A stretch of 64,000 nucleotides of DNA from Shimia gijangensis (GCF_900142085.1 NZ_FQZQ01000003.1:1-64000), one strand, 5' to 3'; numbered from the stretch's first letter, positions 52,521-62,050 are shown. Numbers and translations: made by a program. Notes: generated from the letters alone by a model not told the origin.

Positions 52521-54782
52521 TTACCCTGCGGCGCGATCCTCGGGTCTAAATCCGATCTCTTCCGAGGCCGTAAAGCGCCCGCCCGAAACTTTTTCGATCT
52601 TGTTTTCACGCAACAATTGACCAAATCCACGCAGGCTGTCTTCGCGGGTGAACTCGGCTTCTTCCAAACCCAAAACCATGCGCATAACCATAGGGCGTGA
52701 GAAAACGTCATGGCCTTCGACAAAGGTCAGATAAGCTGCCGCTGCTTCCAGTATTTCGTGCAGCTGGTGGGCGCCAACGCTTTCAGCAAACTCATTAAAG
52801 TCGCCGGCTTCAATGCTCCCCAAAGCGGTTTGATCTACGAACTTGTTCCGATCAACGGTGTCCACAGCTGAAACCCTGCGCGGGCGAACAGGAACGCGCG
52901 GGGCTTCTTCTGCAGGAGCCGAAGCTTCTTTTGGAGTTTCAACGGGAGCATCAACACGTTGTTCTGCAACCAGTTTCAATGGCGAAGGATCGCGTGGGCG
53001 CTCTTGTTTCGACTGATGTTCAGGAGCAGCGCCTGCCGTAGAGGGCACGGGGCGTACAACACTGGCCAGATCGTCGCGGTAGGCTTCTGCCGCATCGTCG
53101 ACCTTGTCTGGTACACCTGCGCTTTTTTCGGCTTTGGTCGCGGCAACCGCTGCGCGAAGGTGCGCTATGGCTTGGCGACGACGGGAACCACCCGGTTCGT
53201 TCAGCTGGTTCTGGGCCTCATTCATCAGGCGCGACATGTCCGCATCGGTTTTGGTCGACACCTCTGTCAAATGCTGTCCACGTGTTGGGCGCTCGGCTTC
53301 GAACTCATCGCTAAAGTCTGCGCCAATCGCTTCAACCGGCTCGTCGTCGGCAGCTTCATCCGCGTCGTTCAGCTCGGCTTCGACCTGAGCCAACTCGGCA
53401 AGCAATTCGGCTTCTTCTTCGGCTGAAAGGCTGCTTTCCGGATCTGCATCAAATTCGTCATCGTCTTCGTCATCATCGACTGCAACGGCCTCAAGAAGGC
53501 CGGTGTCGACTGCAGCTTCGAAATCAGATTTCTTCATCCGAATAACCCGGGCCCGCACAGGTTGGCTGTGATCGCCAACCGTGTCGATGTCGCCTGCATC
53601 GTCCTCTTCATCGTCCTGGGCTGCACGTGCATCCTCGGCCATTGCCGCAGCCGCCATTTGTCCATCCAGTGTCAACACGGATGGAGCCTCAGCGGCTGGC
53701 TCGTCGATCATATTGTCGGCGTGCTCGTCTTCGATGAAATCTTCTTCTTCAGGCTGATCTGCTGATTTTGACACCACTGCTCGGATGCGTTGCAACTTGG
53801 CAGCGATGCTGTTTTCGTCCACAGCCGGAGCTTCAGGCGCCTCGTCTTCGAAAATCTCCTCAGCGGTTTCCACCGAATCCTGGTCTTCATCGGTCGAAAG
53901 CTCTTCGGCATCAGCCAGATTGATGATGGTTGTTTCGCCGATTGTTTCAGCTTCGACAATTTCTGAAATCAGAGTGTCTTCGCGATCCGCTTCAAGTTCA
54001 GCCAGGTCAATTTCGGTGATGTCTTCCGCCACGTCCTGATCATTCTCAACCCGTGACATCATCGCGGCCAGCACATCGCTGTCTTCAGAAGGCTCAGCGA
54101 TCGTTTCTTCGACGTCGTCAACTTCCGGAGTTTCGGCTTCAACTTCGGTGACGTCGTCTTCAACGGTGGTGGCCATTTCTTCGATCACGGCTTCAGCCAC
54201 GACACTGTCTTCTATGTCAGAGGCGGCAGGGACGCTGTCGTCAAAGTCGGGGGCCGTGACTGCGTCAAGCACAGCGTCGGTAACGTCAACAAATTCTGGT
54301 TCAACTTCATCGAGGATATCCGCCGCATCCACAACGGGTTCCGCTTCCAAAACCATCTCGTCACCGGCTTGGGACTCTTCGATGTCTGCGTTCATGTCGG
54401 CGGCTGATTCAACAACAGCTTCGTCTGTGAGTGATGCGGTATCCTGGGGCAGGGGATCTGCTGCACTTTCATCAACGTCGCCCGGAGCTTCTGCGGCGTC
54501 CTGTGAGATTGTGGGCTGGGTTGCCATGGCGCCGGTACTTAGAACGATGGCACCATGTTCTGTTCGGGCCTGTACCCGACGTTCAATCTCACGCTCGGCA
54601 ATCCGGGCCAGCATTTCTGCATCCGGTGTCGGCGGCTCGGCGCCGAAGTAGCGATCGTCTGCGGCCAGATCCCGGAAATACTCCGCGATGGCCTTCATTG
54701 TATCAAAGGAGTCGTCGAATCCTTCCAACGTGCAGGAGAACGTCCCGTAGGAGACTGTTAAAACTTCATTATTCGTAACCAT
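52521..54782 (-). CDS. Very acidic 753-residue protein of unknown function
   Basis: A cytoplasmic protein with a structured N-terminus (residues 1-75: VLTVSYGTFSCTLEGFDDSFDTMKAIAEYFRDLAADDRYFG) and C-terminus (about 640-753: SIEAGDFNEFAESVGAHQLHEILEAAAAYLTFVEGH and PMVMRMVLGLEEAEF). Between them lie roughly 450 residues dominated by Glu, Asp, Ala, Val and Ser, almost certainly disordered. Roseobacter homologues are sometimes labelled chemotaxis-like, but no CheA domain is visible. It stands alone, divergent from thiN. Possible scaffold or partner-recruiting protein; function not assigned. Confidence 0.75.
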   Translation of the reverse strand: MVTNNEVLTVSYGTFSCTLEGFDDSFDTMKAIAEYFRDLAADDRYFGAEPPTPDAEMLARIAEREIERRVQARTEHGAIVLSTGAMATQPTISQDAAEAPGDVDESAADPLPQDTASLTDEAVVESAADMNADIEESQAGDEMVLEAEPVVDAADILDEVEPEFVDVTDAVLDAVTAPDFDDSVPAASDIEDSVVAEAVIEEMATTVEDDVTEVEAETPEVDDVEETIAEPSEDSDVLAAMMSRVENDQDVAEDITEIDLAELEADREDTLISEIVEAETIGETTIINLADAEELSTDEDQDSVETAEEIFEDEAPEAPAVDENSIAAKLQRIRAVVSKSADQPEEEDFIEDEHADNMIDEPAAEAPSVLTLDGQMAAAAMAEDARAAQDDEEDDAGDIDTVGDHSQPVRARVIRMKKSDFEAAVDTGLLEAVAVDDDEDDDEFDADPESSLSAEEEAELLAELAQVEAELNDADEAADDEPVEAIGADFSDEFEAERPTRGQHLTEVSTKTDADMSRLMNEAQNQLNEPGGSRRRQAIAHLRAAVAATKAEKSAGVPDKVDDAAEAYRDDLASVVRPVPSTAGAAPEHQSKQERPRDPSPLKLVAEQRVDAPVETPKEASAPAEEAPRVPVRPRRVSAVDTVDRNKFVDQTALGSIEAGDFNEFAESVGAHQLHEILEAAAAYLTFVEGHDVFSRPMVMRMVLGLEEAEFTREDSLRGFGQLLRENKIEKVSGGRFTASEEIGFRPEDRAAG

Positions 54783-54928
54783 TATTCCAGGTCCTTTGCA
54801 CTGCTCGACCTAGTGTTTACCACATGAGACAAGACGAAAGCTGACCGATTCTGTGGAAGTGAGCGTATCATTTTGTGGCTGGAATGTGGCGAATTTCCTC
54901 TATGCTTGAGTAAACGGGGTAAAATGCG

Positions 54929-55603
54929 GTGATTGTTCACGAATTAGAACCAATAGTCCTGATTGGGGGGGCTTCCCTCAACAATAGGGACCTTGACGCT
55001 TGCCTGAAACATGCGACGCGTGTCGTGGCGGCAGATGGGGGGGCGTTAAACTCCATTAAGAATGGAATAACCCCGGACGCAGTTATTGGCGATATGGACT
55101 CGATTAGTGCAGAGATTTTGCGTCAAATTCCACAGGATCGCATCCATCCTGTTACCGAGCAGGACAGCACAGACTTTGACAAAGCACTACGCAATATTTC
55201 GGCACCTTTGGTTTTGGGTGTTGGCTTTACCGGGGGACGGGTGGACCATGAACTGGCGTGTTATCATGCAATGCTCATGCACGCGGATCGCCGGTGTCTG
55301 CTGGTTGGAGAGAGTGACCTTGTCTTTGTGGCCCCGCCCGAGCTGACTTTACCGCTTGCCCCCGGAACCCGCGTGTCATTGTTCCCGTTAGCCGCTGTAA
55401 CCGGGCGTTCGGATGGACTGCGTTGGCCTATTGAGGGGTTAGAGTTTTGCCCGGATGGCAAAATCGGAACATCGAACATGGCGACCGGAGAGGTGACTTT
55501 GAGATGGCAACAGCCGGGCATGTTGGTGATCCTGCCGCGCGACTGTCTGGATACTGTGGTTAGGGCACTTGAGGCGCAATCCGGCTCATGGCCCGCTCTC
55601 TGA
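54929..55603 (+). CDS. thiN: Thiamine pyrophosphokinase
   Basis: Transfers pyrophosphate from ATP to thiamine; 224 aa. The conserved elements are VVAADGGALN, VIGDMDSIS (metal-binding), the DSTDFDKAL motif, and GFTGGRVDHELA. The C-terminal beta-barrel ends SNMATGEVTLRW and ILPRD. The GTG start at 54929 fits the family start; the ribosome-binding site is weak (GGGGTAAAATGC). No TPP riboswitch is seen upstream. Its 3' end overlaps the convergent EamA gene by 44 bp. Confidence 0.9.
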   Translation: MIVHELEPIVLIGGASLNNRDLDACLKHATRVVAADGGALNSIKNGITPDAVIGDMDSISAEILRQIPQDRIHPVTEQDSTDFDKALRNISAPLVLGVGFTGGRVDHELACYHAMLMHADRRCLLVGESDLVFVAPPELTLPLAPGTRVSLFPLAAVTGRSDGLRWPIEGLEFCPDGKIGTSNMATGEVTLRWQQPGMLVILPRDCLDTVVRALEAQSGSWPAL

Positions 55604-56468
55604 GAACGATGTAAAGGCCCGAGGCAATGGTGATGCAAATCCCAACCGCCGCAAGACCGTTTGGCAAATCTGAAAACATCAGCCAGCCAATGAAGGTGGC
55701 TATCGGAATTTCCAGATATTGCATGGGGGCGAGTGTCGCCGACGGCGCATAGCGCAAAGACCAGGTCATCAGCAGGTGCGCCAGTGTTCCCAGAACACCA
55801 ATAAACAAGAGCAGGGCAGAGGTTTGTGGCCCGGTGGCAATGAGTTGCAGCTCACCCCAGCCCATTGGGTGGCCAATGACAAACAACGGGATCAGTGCAA
55901 CCGTGGCCATAGTGCCGCTGACGGCTTGCAAACTGATGGGATCGGTCTCTTTGGCGATCTGGCGGGTGATCAGCATAAACAGCGAAAACACCACAGCCAC
56001 CACCAGTGGCAACAACGCAGGCAGCCCGACTTCAGCAAAGCTGGGCTGGATCACCAGCAATGTGCCCAGAAAGCCCACGCCACAAGCCGCGACCCGGCGC
56101 ATGCCGACCTCTTCGTGAAGAACAAGCCGTCCCAAAAGCAGCATGATGAAGGGCATTACAAAAGCAATTGCAACTGCATCGGCCAGCGGCAGAAACCGCA
56201 GGGCCGAAAACATAGCCGCAATGCCGATGATATGCAGGACAGTGCGCAGGATTGTTAGCCGCAGCAATCGACCTTGCATCCGCCAGGGCCGTCCTGTGGC
56301 CAGAATGAAGGGCACCAGGATCAGCGCCTGAACACCAAAGCGCACAAACAAAAGCTGGCCCAGCGGGACAGTCTGACCCAGAACTTTGGCCACAGCGTCG
56401 CCCAGCGGGGCAAGCACGCAAAAGCCGAGCATCAACATGATGCCGAGAAGGGGACGATCCTGAGGCAT
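55560..56468 (-). CDS. EamA/DMT-superfamily transporter
   Basis: A 302-residue membrane protein with ten hydrophobic segments in two EamA repeats, typical of drug/metabolite exporters (RhaT/YdcZ-like). Visible features are LLFVRFGVQALILVPF in helix 2 and the second repeat starting near LLFIGVLGTLAHLLMTWSLRYAPSATLAPMQYLEIPIATFIGW. Substrate unknown. The ATG at 56468 begins just after a 135-bp gap to the liv operon. It is monocistronic. Confidence 0.88.
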   Translation of the reverse strand: MPQDRPLLGIMLMLGFCVLAPLGDAVAKVLGQTVPLGQLLFVRFGVQALILVPFILATGRPWRMQGRLLRLTILRTVLHIIGIAAMFSALRFLPLADAVAIAFVMPFIMLLLGRLVLHEEVGMRRVAACGVGFLGTLLVIQPSFAEVGLPALLPLVVAVVFSLFMLITRQIAKETDPISLQAVSGTMATVALIPLFVIGHPMGWGELQLIATGPQTSALLLFIGVLGTLAHLLMTWSLRYAPSATLAPMQYLEIPIATFIGWLMFSDLPNGLAAVGICITIASGLYIVLRERAMSRIAPQVP

Positions 56469-56531
56469 GGGTCACGCTAGGCCGGAATGCTTAACACTGT
56501 AAATGCATGAAACGAGCTTGTGGTTCCGATA

Positions 56532-56567
56532 CAAAAGAAATCGGGCCGGTGTTGCGACCGGCCCGAT
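56532..56567 (-). terminator. Intrinsic terminator of the liv-type operon
   Basis: Perfect 11-bp arms (ATCGGGCCGGT and ACCGGCCCGAT, 56540-56567) with a 6-nt loop are followed on the minus strand by TTCTTTTG. Confidence 0.85.
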
Positions 56568-56603
56568 GGACTGAGAAGTTGCAAGTCTCAAATAGTGGAA
56601 AGC

Positions 56604-57359
56604 TCAGATCGCCAGATATTCTGACCGCAGCTCTTCGTTTGCCAGAACTTCGGAGGCCGAGCCATCAAACACGATGCCACCTGTATCAAGGATCACCGCA
56701 CGGTCTGCGAGTTCCAGAGCGCGTACAGCATTCTGTTCCACGATGATGGTGGTGATGCCTTGTTCCTTAATGATCCGCAGAGTCTTTTCGATCTCGTCGA
56801 CGATCACTGGGGCAAGACCCTCGTAAGGCTCATCCAGCAACAGTACCTTGATGTCGCGCGCCAAGGCACGCGCGATGGCCAGCATCTGCTGTTCACCGCC
56901 TGACAAAGTCACGCCTTCTTGTTTGCGGCGTTCGCCCAGACGCGGGAAAAGTTCATACAAACGTTGCAAAGACCAGCCAATGGGCGGGGCGATTTGCGCC
57001 AGTTGCAGGTTTTCTTCCACGGTCAGACCGGGAATGATGCAGCGATCTTCCGGGACCAGACCAATGCCTTCAGCAGAAGCTTCGTGGCTTTTCATCGTGT
57101 GTAATGGCTTGTGATCAAGCCAAATTTCACCATGAGTGACCTGAGGACTGTCCATGCGTGCGATAGAACGCAAGGTGGATGTTTTTCCTGCGCCGTTACG
57201 TCCCAACAGCGCGAGAATCTCACCTTCGTGCACGTTGAACGAGATGTTCTGCACGATGTAACTTTCGCCGTAGTAGGATTCCATGTTCCAGACCGAAAGA
57301 TAAGCCGGAGAGGTTTCCGCGTGGCTGTGGCCTTTGGAGAAGTCGGGTTTCACATTCAT
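56604..57359 (-). CDS. livF: LivF-type ABC transporter ATPase
   Basis: A 251-residue ATPase of the branched-chain amino-acid importer family. Walker A is GRNGAGKTS, signature LSGGEQQMLAIARAL, Walker B VLLLDEPYEGLAP and H-loop VEQNAVRAL (the LivF-type VEQN in place of the usual His). The first 20 residues are an extension before LSVWNMESYYGESYIVQNISF. It is the last gene of the operon, 11 bp after livG. Confidence 0.92.
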   Translation of the reverse strand: MNVKPDFSKGHSHAETSPAYLSVWNMESYYGESYIVQNISFNVHEGEILALLGRNGAGKTSTLRSIARMDSPQVTHGEIWLDHKPLHTMKSHEASAEGIGLVPEDRCIIPGLTVEENLQLAQIAPPIGWSLQRLYELFPRLGERRKQEGVTLSGGEQQMLAIARALARDIKVLLLDEPYEGLAPVIVDEIEKTLRIIKEQGITTIIVEQNAVRALELADRAVILDTGGIVFDGSASEVLANEELRSEYLAI

Positions 57360-57370
57360 CTGATCTCTCC

Positions 57371-58126
57371 TTATGCGCTCTCGCCAAGGTACGCTTCGCG
57401 CACTTTGGGATGGCCTTTGATGTTTTCAGGTGTGTCTTCCACCAGCGGTGTGCCCTGCGCCAGAACGGTGATCCGCTCTGCCAGAGAGAACACCACATGC
57501 ATGTCATGCTCAATGATGGCGATGGTGATGTCACGCTCGTCCTTGATCTGTTTGAGCAGATCAATGGTGTTGTTGGTGTCCGCCCGCGCCATACCGGCGG
57601 TGGGTTCGTCCAGCAACAGCAGGCGTGGTTCCTGCGCCAGACACATGCCAATCTCGAGGCGACGTTTGTCACCGCGTGACATAGAGCCAGCATGCATTTC
57701 GCGTTTGTCAGCCATGTTCATGTCTTCCAACATGCTCTCGGCTTTTTCCACGATGTCCTTTTCATCATGCATGTTTTCAATCGCATGCATCCGGAAAGAC
57801 CCGTCGCGTTTTGCGAAACAGGGGATCATCATGTTTTCCAAAACCGACAGATCGATAAAGATCTCTGGCGTCTGGAATACACGTGAAATGCCCATCTGGT
57901 TGATCTCGTAGGGTTTGCGTCCAAGAACCGATTGTCCGTCAAACATGACGCTGCCGGTGTCCGGGATCAATTTGCCCACGAGAACGTTGAGCAGGGTGGA
58001 TTTACCGGCACCGTTTGGGCCGATGATGGCGTGTACGGTGTTTTCCGCCACACTCAGGTTGACGTCGCCCAAGGCCTGTAGACCACCGAACCGTTTGCCA
58101 ACGTCTTTGACTTCAAGAATACCCAT
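57371..58126 (-). CDS. livG: LivG-type ABC transporter ATPase
   Basis: A 251-residue ATPase, partner of LivF. Walker A is GPNGAGKST, signature MSRGDKRRLEIGMCLA (a divergent ABC signature, typical for LivG-like proteins), Walker B LLLLDEPTAGMAR, and H-loop IEHDMHVVFSLAERI. It has the extra helical segment of this family between Q-loop and signature, with many Met/Lys (NMMIPCFAKRDGSF, ENMHDEKDIVEKAESMLED). Twelve bp separate it from livM. Confidence 0.92.
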   Translation of the reverse strand: MGILEVKDVGKRFGGLQALGDVNLSVAENTVHAIIGPNGAGKSTLLNVLVGKLIPDTGSVMFDGQSVLGRKPYEINQMGISRVFQTPEIFIDLSVLENMMIPCFAKRDGSFRMHAIENMHDEKDIVEKAESMLEDMNMADKREMHAGSMSRGDKRRLEIGMCLAQEPRLLLLDEPTAGMARADTNNTIDLLKQIKDERDITIAIIEHDMHVVFSLAERITVLAQGTPLVEDTPENIKGHPKVREAYLGESA

Positions 58127-58138
58127 TGTTTGGTTTCC

Positions 58139-59326
58139 TTACTCTGCAGGTTCAGTTTTAGCGGGTGTGTCTTCGTCTTCCTTTGTGCGCTTGATCATGG
58201 CGGCAATACGTTGCCCACCTTCAACAAGACCGCCAGGAAGGAAGGTCACAACCAACATGAACAGGATGCCCAGTGTGAGATGCCAGCCTTTGCCGATGAA
58301 CGGGTGGATCAGGAAGACGACGAAGTCCTCAAGCCCGTCTGGCAGGAAAGCAAACCAGTTGTGCAGAACCGTATCGTTGATCTTAGAGAAGATGTTCTCA
58401 AAGTACTTGATAAAGCCCGCGCCCAAAACTGGACCCATGAGCGTACCTGCACCACCAAGGATGGTCATCAGAACAACTTCGCCTGATGCGGTCCACTGCA
58501 TGCGCTCAGCACCTGCAAGAGGGTCCATCGAGGCCAAAAGACCACCGGCAAGACCTGCATACATGCCAGAGATGACAAAAGCGGCCAGCGTGTAGGGGCG
58601 TGGGTTCAGGCCTGTATAGGCCATCCGCGTCTGGTTCGACTTAATCGCGCGCAGCATCATACCAAAAGGAGAGCGGAAGATGCGGATCGAGAGATAAAAC
58701 ACCAGGATCGCAATGACACCACAGAAGTAATAGCCATTGTTAAAGGTGAACTCCCAAGCACCCACGCCAACTTTGGCTGAGCTGTTCATCACGAGACCAA
58801 ACAAGTGCGGGCTAGAGGCTTCGTTGGCCCCCATCAGGACCTGAGGGTCGTTGTTGTAAACCTGAAGACCTGTTTCACCGTTGGTGATTGGTGTCAGCAC
58901 CGAATAGGCCAAGTTGAACGACATCTGAGCAAACGCCAGCGTCAGGATCGAGAAATAAATGCCCGATCTGCGCATGCTGACAAAGCCGATCAACAGGGCA
59001 AAGATACCCGAGGTGACGATTGCCAGCGGCAGGCCCCAGATTACATTGTAATCCAGCAGCTTGTACATCCAGACGACCGAGTAAGACCCGACACCCAAAA
59101 AGGCGGCGTGACCAAACGACAGGTAGCCTGTGAGGCCAAACAAGAGGTTAAACCCAATCGCGAAGATACCAAAGATTGCGAAACGCTGCATCAAATCCGG
59201 ATAACCGGCGTTGAACTGCGCCATGGCACTGTCCGTCGGGAATGGGTTTAGGATGAACGGGGCCGACAATGTTAGAATTGTCACCACGATCAAGAGAGTC
59301 ATATCTTTTTTGTTTAATCCGAGCAT
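58139..59326 (-). CDS. livM: LivM-type ABC transporter permease
   Basis: A 395-residue inner-membrane permease, about ten transmembrane segments. The family signature [21 protein letters not shown] is clear, and the EAA-like loop is [43 protein letters not shown]. The C-terminus is hydrophilic. It is 3 bp after livH. A small periplasmic stretch with [19 protein letters not shown] is longer than usual. Confidence 0.92.
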   Translation of the reverse strand: MLGLNKKDMTLLIVVTILTLSAPFILNPFPTDSAMAQFNAGYPDLMQRFAIFGIFAIGFNLLFGLTGYLSFGHAAFLGVGSYSVVWMYKLLDYNVIWGLPLAIVTSGIFALLIGFVSMRRSGIYFSILTLAFAQMSFNLAYSVLTPITNGETGLQVYNNDPQVLMGANEASSPHLFGLVMNSSAKVGVGAWEFTFNNGYYFCGVIAILVFYLSIRIFRSPFGMMLRAIKSNQTRMAYTGLNPRPYTLAAFVISGMYAGLAGGLLASMDPLAGAERMQWTASGEVVLMTILGGAGTLMGPVLGAGFIKYFENIFSKINDTVLHNWFAFLPDGLEDFVVFLIHPFIGKGWHLTLGILFMLVVTFLPGGLVEGGQRIAAMIKRTKEDEDTPAKTEPAE

Positions 59327-59329
59327 GGC

Positions 59330-60361
59330 TTATTCCTCCATCACGCCTTTGCGACCCATCAGACCGCGCGGACGGGTCAGAAGGATGATGATTGCGACGA
59401 CGTAAATGATGATTTGGTCGATACCTGGGATCAGCGATTTGATCTCGTTCATGGAAGCAAAGCTCTCAAGGATACCCAAAAGGAATCCAGCAAGAACAGC
59501 CCCCGGAAGCGAGCCCATACCGCCAACAACCACCACAACAAAGGACAACACCAAGAAGTCCATACCCATGTGGTAATTGGGCGAGTTGATCGGAGCATAC
59601 ATAACTCCGGCAAGCCCTGCGACAGCTGCCGCAACACCAAACATGATGGTGAAACGCTTGTCGATGTTGATGCCCAGAAGGCCAACGGTTTCGCGGTCGG
59701 CCATGCCGGCTCGAACGACCATGCCAAAAGTGGTGAATTGCAGGAATGCAAATACGCCACCAATCACAACGGCAGAGAAGAAGAAGTAAACCAGACGCCA
59801 GTAGGGGTAGATGATCACGTTAGGATCAAAGCCCAGCATCGTGCCAAAATCAAACGAGCCTTTGAAGACATCCGGCGCAGGGGTGGGGATCGGGTTTGCA
59901 CCGTAGAAGTATTTGATGACTTCCTGCAGAACGATGGCCAGACCAAAGGTCACAAGGATCTGATCGGCGTGCTCGCGCTTGTAGAAGTGCTTGATCAGGC
60001 CGCGTTCCATGATGAAACCGACGCAAATCATGATCGGGATCGAAAACAGGATGGCCAGCGGCACGGCCCAGTCAATGATCGCTGACCCAGTGTCCATGCC
60101 GAACCATTCGATAACATAAGGCGTTTTGACTTTTAGCGGATTGCCCAAAAAGTCGGTCTGCGTTGGATCGATGGTCTCAAAGCTTAGGTTCAACAGTTTG
60201 CTAAGTGTTACAGCGCAGAATGCGCCGATCATAAACAGCGCGCCGTGGGCGAAGTTCACCACTCCCAGCGTGCCGAAAATAAGTGTCAGTCCCAGCGCGA
60301 TCAGCGCATAGGCCGAGCCTTTATCAAGGCCATTCAGGATCTGCAGGATAATTGCGTCCAT
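59330..60361 (-). CDS. livH: LivH-type ABC transporter permease
   Basis: A 343-residue permease, partner of LivM. Family signature SAYALIALGLTLIFGTLGVVNFAHGALFMIGAF near the N-terminus, and VRAGMADRETVGLLGINIDKRFTIMFGVAAAVAGLAGVMYAP as the EAA loop. An insertion of about 50 residues (roughly 53-80: PTQTDFLGNPLKVKTPYVIEWFGMDTG) between helices is longer than in E. coli LivH. The ATG at 60361 follows GAGGTGGGGACC; the GTG three codons earlier is less likely. Confidence 0.92.
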   Translation of the reverse strand: MDAIILQILNGLDKGSAYALIALGLTLIFGTLGVVNFAHGALFMIGAFCAVTLSKLLNLSFETIDPTQTDFLGNPLKVKTPYVIEWFGMDTGSAIIDWAVPLAILFSIPIMICVGFIMERGLIKHFYKREHADQILVTFGLAIVLQEVIKYFYGANPIPTPAPDVFKGSFDFGTMLGFDPNVIIYPYWRLVYFFFSAVVIGGVFAFLQFTTFGMVVRAGMADRETVGLLGINIDKRFTIMFGVAAAVAGLAGVMYAPINSPNYHMGMDFLVLSFVVVVVGGMGSLPGAVLAGFLLGILESFASMNEIKSLIPGIDQIIIYVVAIIILLTRPRGLMGRKGVMEE

Positions 60362-60446
60362 GGTCCCCACCTCTAGTGTCCATATGGAAGCTTTCCACGG
60401 TCAGTTTCGCGCCTTATCGGGGTCACTTGTCCGGGAAAGAAGAAAC

Positions 60447-60474
60447 CGGCCGCACACGAACGCGCGTGCGGCCG
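60447..60474 (-). terminator. Hairpin between binding-protein and permease genes
   Basis: CGGCCGCAC and GTGCGGCCG arms (60447-60474) lie 16 bp after the binding-protein stop. It probably acts as a partial terminator that keeps the binding protein in excess. Confidence 0.65.
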
Positions 60475-60490
60475 AAGATTTTAGTGCCGA

Positions 60491-61834
60491 TTAGCCAGCG
60501 TTACAGCTGCCCAGGTCACCACCTGCAAACATCGGGTGATCCGGTGCGTACTCAACCTGAGCACGTGGGGTCACTTCGAGGATTTCCAGGGTGTCATACT
60601 CGTTCGATGGGTTGTCTTTACCCTTCATGACCAGCACGTCTTTGAAGCACTGATGGTCATCTGCGCGGTAAAGTGTCGGGCCGTTGCCCATACCGTCGAA
60701 CTCAAAGCCTTCCAGAGCTTCGGCAACACCACACGGGTTGAATGTGCCAGCACGCTCACATGCGTCAGCATAAAGCATTGTCTGAACATAGCAGGTGTGT
60801 GCAGAGTTTGAGGGTGGACGACCGTACTTTTCACCGAAGGATTTAACGAAGGCTTTAGAACCTTCATCCTGCAGCTGCCAGTTCCAATTCATCGAGCCGA
60901 TAACGCCTTGCACGTTTTCGCCCGCACCAGCGGCCATCAGTTCCGAATAAAGTGGAACAACGATTTCAAAGTTCTTACCGTTAACAACTTTGTCACGCAG
61001 GCCAAACTGAATCGCGTTGGTCAGCGAGTTCACCATGTTACCGCCGTAGTGGTTCAGAACCAGAACGTCTGCACCCGAGTTCAGAACAGGCGCGATGTAC
61101 GACGAGAAGTCAGTCGACGCCAGTGGTGTCAGAACATTATTAACTGTGTTCCAGCCCATGGCTTCGGTCGCAGCTGCGATCGATTCCTGCTGTGTCCAGC
61201 CCCATGTGTAGTCAGCGGTCAGGTGGTACGCGTTACGGTCTTTGCCGTATGCGCTTGCCAACACTGGTGCCAGAGCGGCACCCGACATGTAACCGTTAAA
61301 GAAGTGACGGAAGCCGTTGGCTTTCTTATCTTTACCAGTTGTGTCGTTCGAGTGGGTCAGACCCGCCATGAAGATCACGCCAGCATCCTGGCAGAGACCC
61401 TGAACAGCAATCGCAACACCCGAGGATGAGCCACCGTTGATCATGATCGCGCCGTCTTTTTCAATCATCGACTTGGCCGATGCACGTGCAGCGTCTGATT
61501 TGGTTTGCGTGTCGCCAGTGACGAACTCGACCTTTTTGCCCAGGATACCGTTACCCTTAAGAGCTTTGGACGAGAATGTGTTCATCATGCCGCCGTCGCC
61601 ACCGCCGTTCAGGTGCTCTACAGCCAGCTCCTGTGCGCGCAGCTCGTCCATGCCTTCGTCAGCATAAGGACCAGTTTGCGGAACGTTGAAGCCCAGTGTC
61701 ACCGAACCGCCAGTGGGTTCATTGGTGTAAGCTGCGGCAGATGACGCGGTAAAGATGGTCGGCAGTGCAACGCCGGCGCCTGCAACTGCGCCAGTCTTAA
61801 GCACGCCACGACGTGTCATATTGGTTTTGGACAT
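60491..61834 (-). CDS. Tat-exported ABC transporter substrate-binding protein
   Basis: A 447-residue family 4 binding protein (type I fold, Leu/Ile/Val or amide-binding). The N-terminus MTRRGVLKTGAVAGAGVALP is a twin-arginine signal, unusual for this family, where Sec export is usual. The mature domain has VTLGFNVPQTGPYADEGMDELRAQELAVEHLNGG and IMINGGSSSGVAIAVQGLC, IFMAGLTHSND and YHLTADYTWGWTQ. The ligand is unknown: the sequence is distant from LivK and UrtA. It is the first gene of the operon, after a 216-bp divergent spacer. Confidence 0.88.
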   Translation of the reverse strand: MSKTNMTRRGVLKTGAVAGAGVALPTIFTASSAAAYTNEPTGGSVTLGFNVPQTGPYADEGMDELRAQELAVEHLNGGGDGGMMNTFSSKALKGNGILGKKVEFVTGDTQTKSDAARASAKSMIEKDGAIMINGGSSSGVAIAVQGLCQDAGVIFMAGLTHSNDTTGKDKKANGFRHFFNGYMSGAALAPVLASAYGKDRNAYHLTADYTWGWTQQESIAAATEAMGWNTVNNVLTPLASTDFSSYIAPVLNSGADVLVLNHYGGNMVNSLTNAIQFGLRDKVVNGKNFEIVVPLYSELMAAGAGENVQGVIGSMNWNWQLQDEGSKAFVKSFGEKYGRPPSNSAHTCYVQTMLYADACERAGTFNPCGVAEALEGFEFDGMGNGPTLYRADDHQCFKDVLVMKGKDNPSNEYDTLEILEVTPRAQVEYAPDHPMFAGGDLGSCNAG

Positions 61835-61888
61835 GTAATCCTCCCGTTTGGTGTAAATGACGCGGGCTCCTCATCCACGCGTCAAAAG

Positions 61889-61900
61889 GCACAAATGTGC
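61889..61900. promoter_or_regulatory. GCACA-N2-TGTGC palindrome upstream of the binding-protein gene
   Basis: GCACAAATGTGC is a perfect inverted repeat 55 bp from the binding-protein start codon, in the divergent spacer. It is a candidate operator for the Liv-type operon; the regulator is unknown. Confidence 0.35.
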
Positions 61901-61961
61901 AAATTCATTATCGCGGAGGGATGGAAAACTTCGCAACAACTGCTTTCAACGCAACAATTTT

Positions 61962-62002
61962 TTTGTAAAGTAATCCACAATACGGTGGTATACTTTGTAA
62001 AG
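61962..62002. promoter_or_regulatory. Direct repeats TTTGTAAAG in the divergent spacer
   Basis: Two copies of TTTGTAAAG (61962-61970 and 61994-62002), 32 bp apart, flanked by AT-rich DNA. The right copy reads ACTTTGTAAAG, close to the RamB motif ACTTTGCAAA. They lie 49-89 bp before the ScfR-like start and could mediate autoregulation. Confidence 0.5.
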
Positions 62003-62050
62003 AAATTATTCTGCATCGCGGAAAGCCATTGAAAAACACAAGGAAATCTA

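Noticed and set aside
54148-54651. 167-codon Ser/Thr-rich plus-strand frame
   Set aside because: It is the antisense of the acidic repeat-like region; Ser/Ala richness follows from Glu/Asp/Ala codons on the other strand.
54783-54928. Possible TPP riboswitch before thiN
   Set aside because: No CUGAGA or other conserved thi-box core is present in the spacer.
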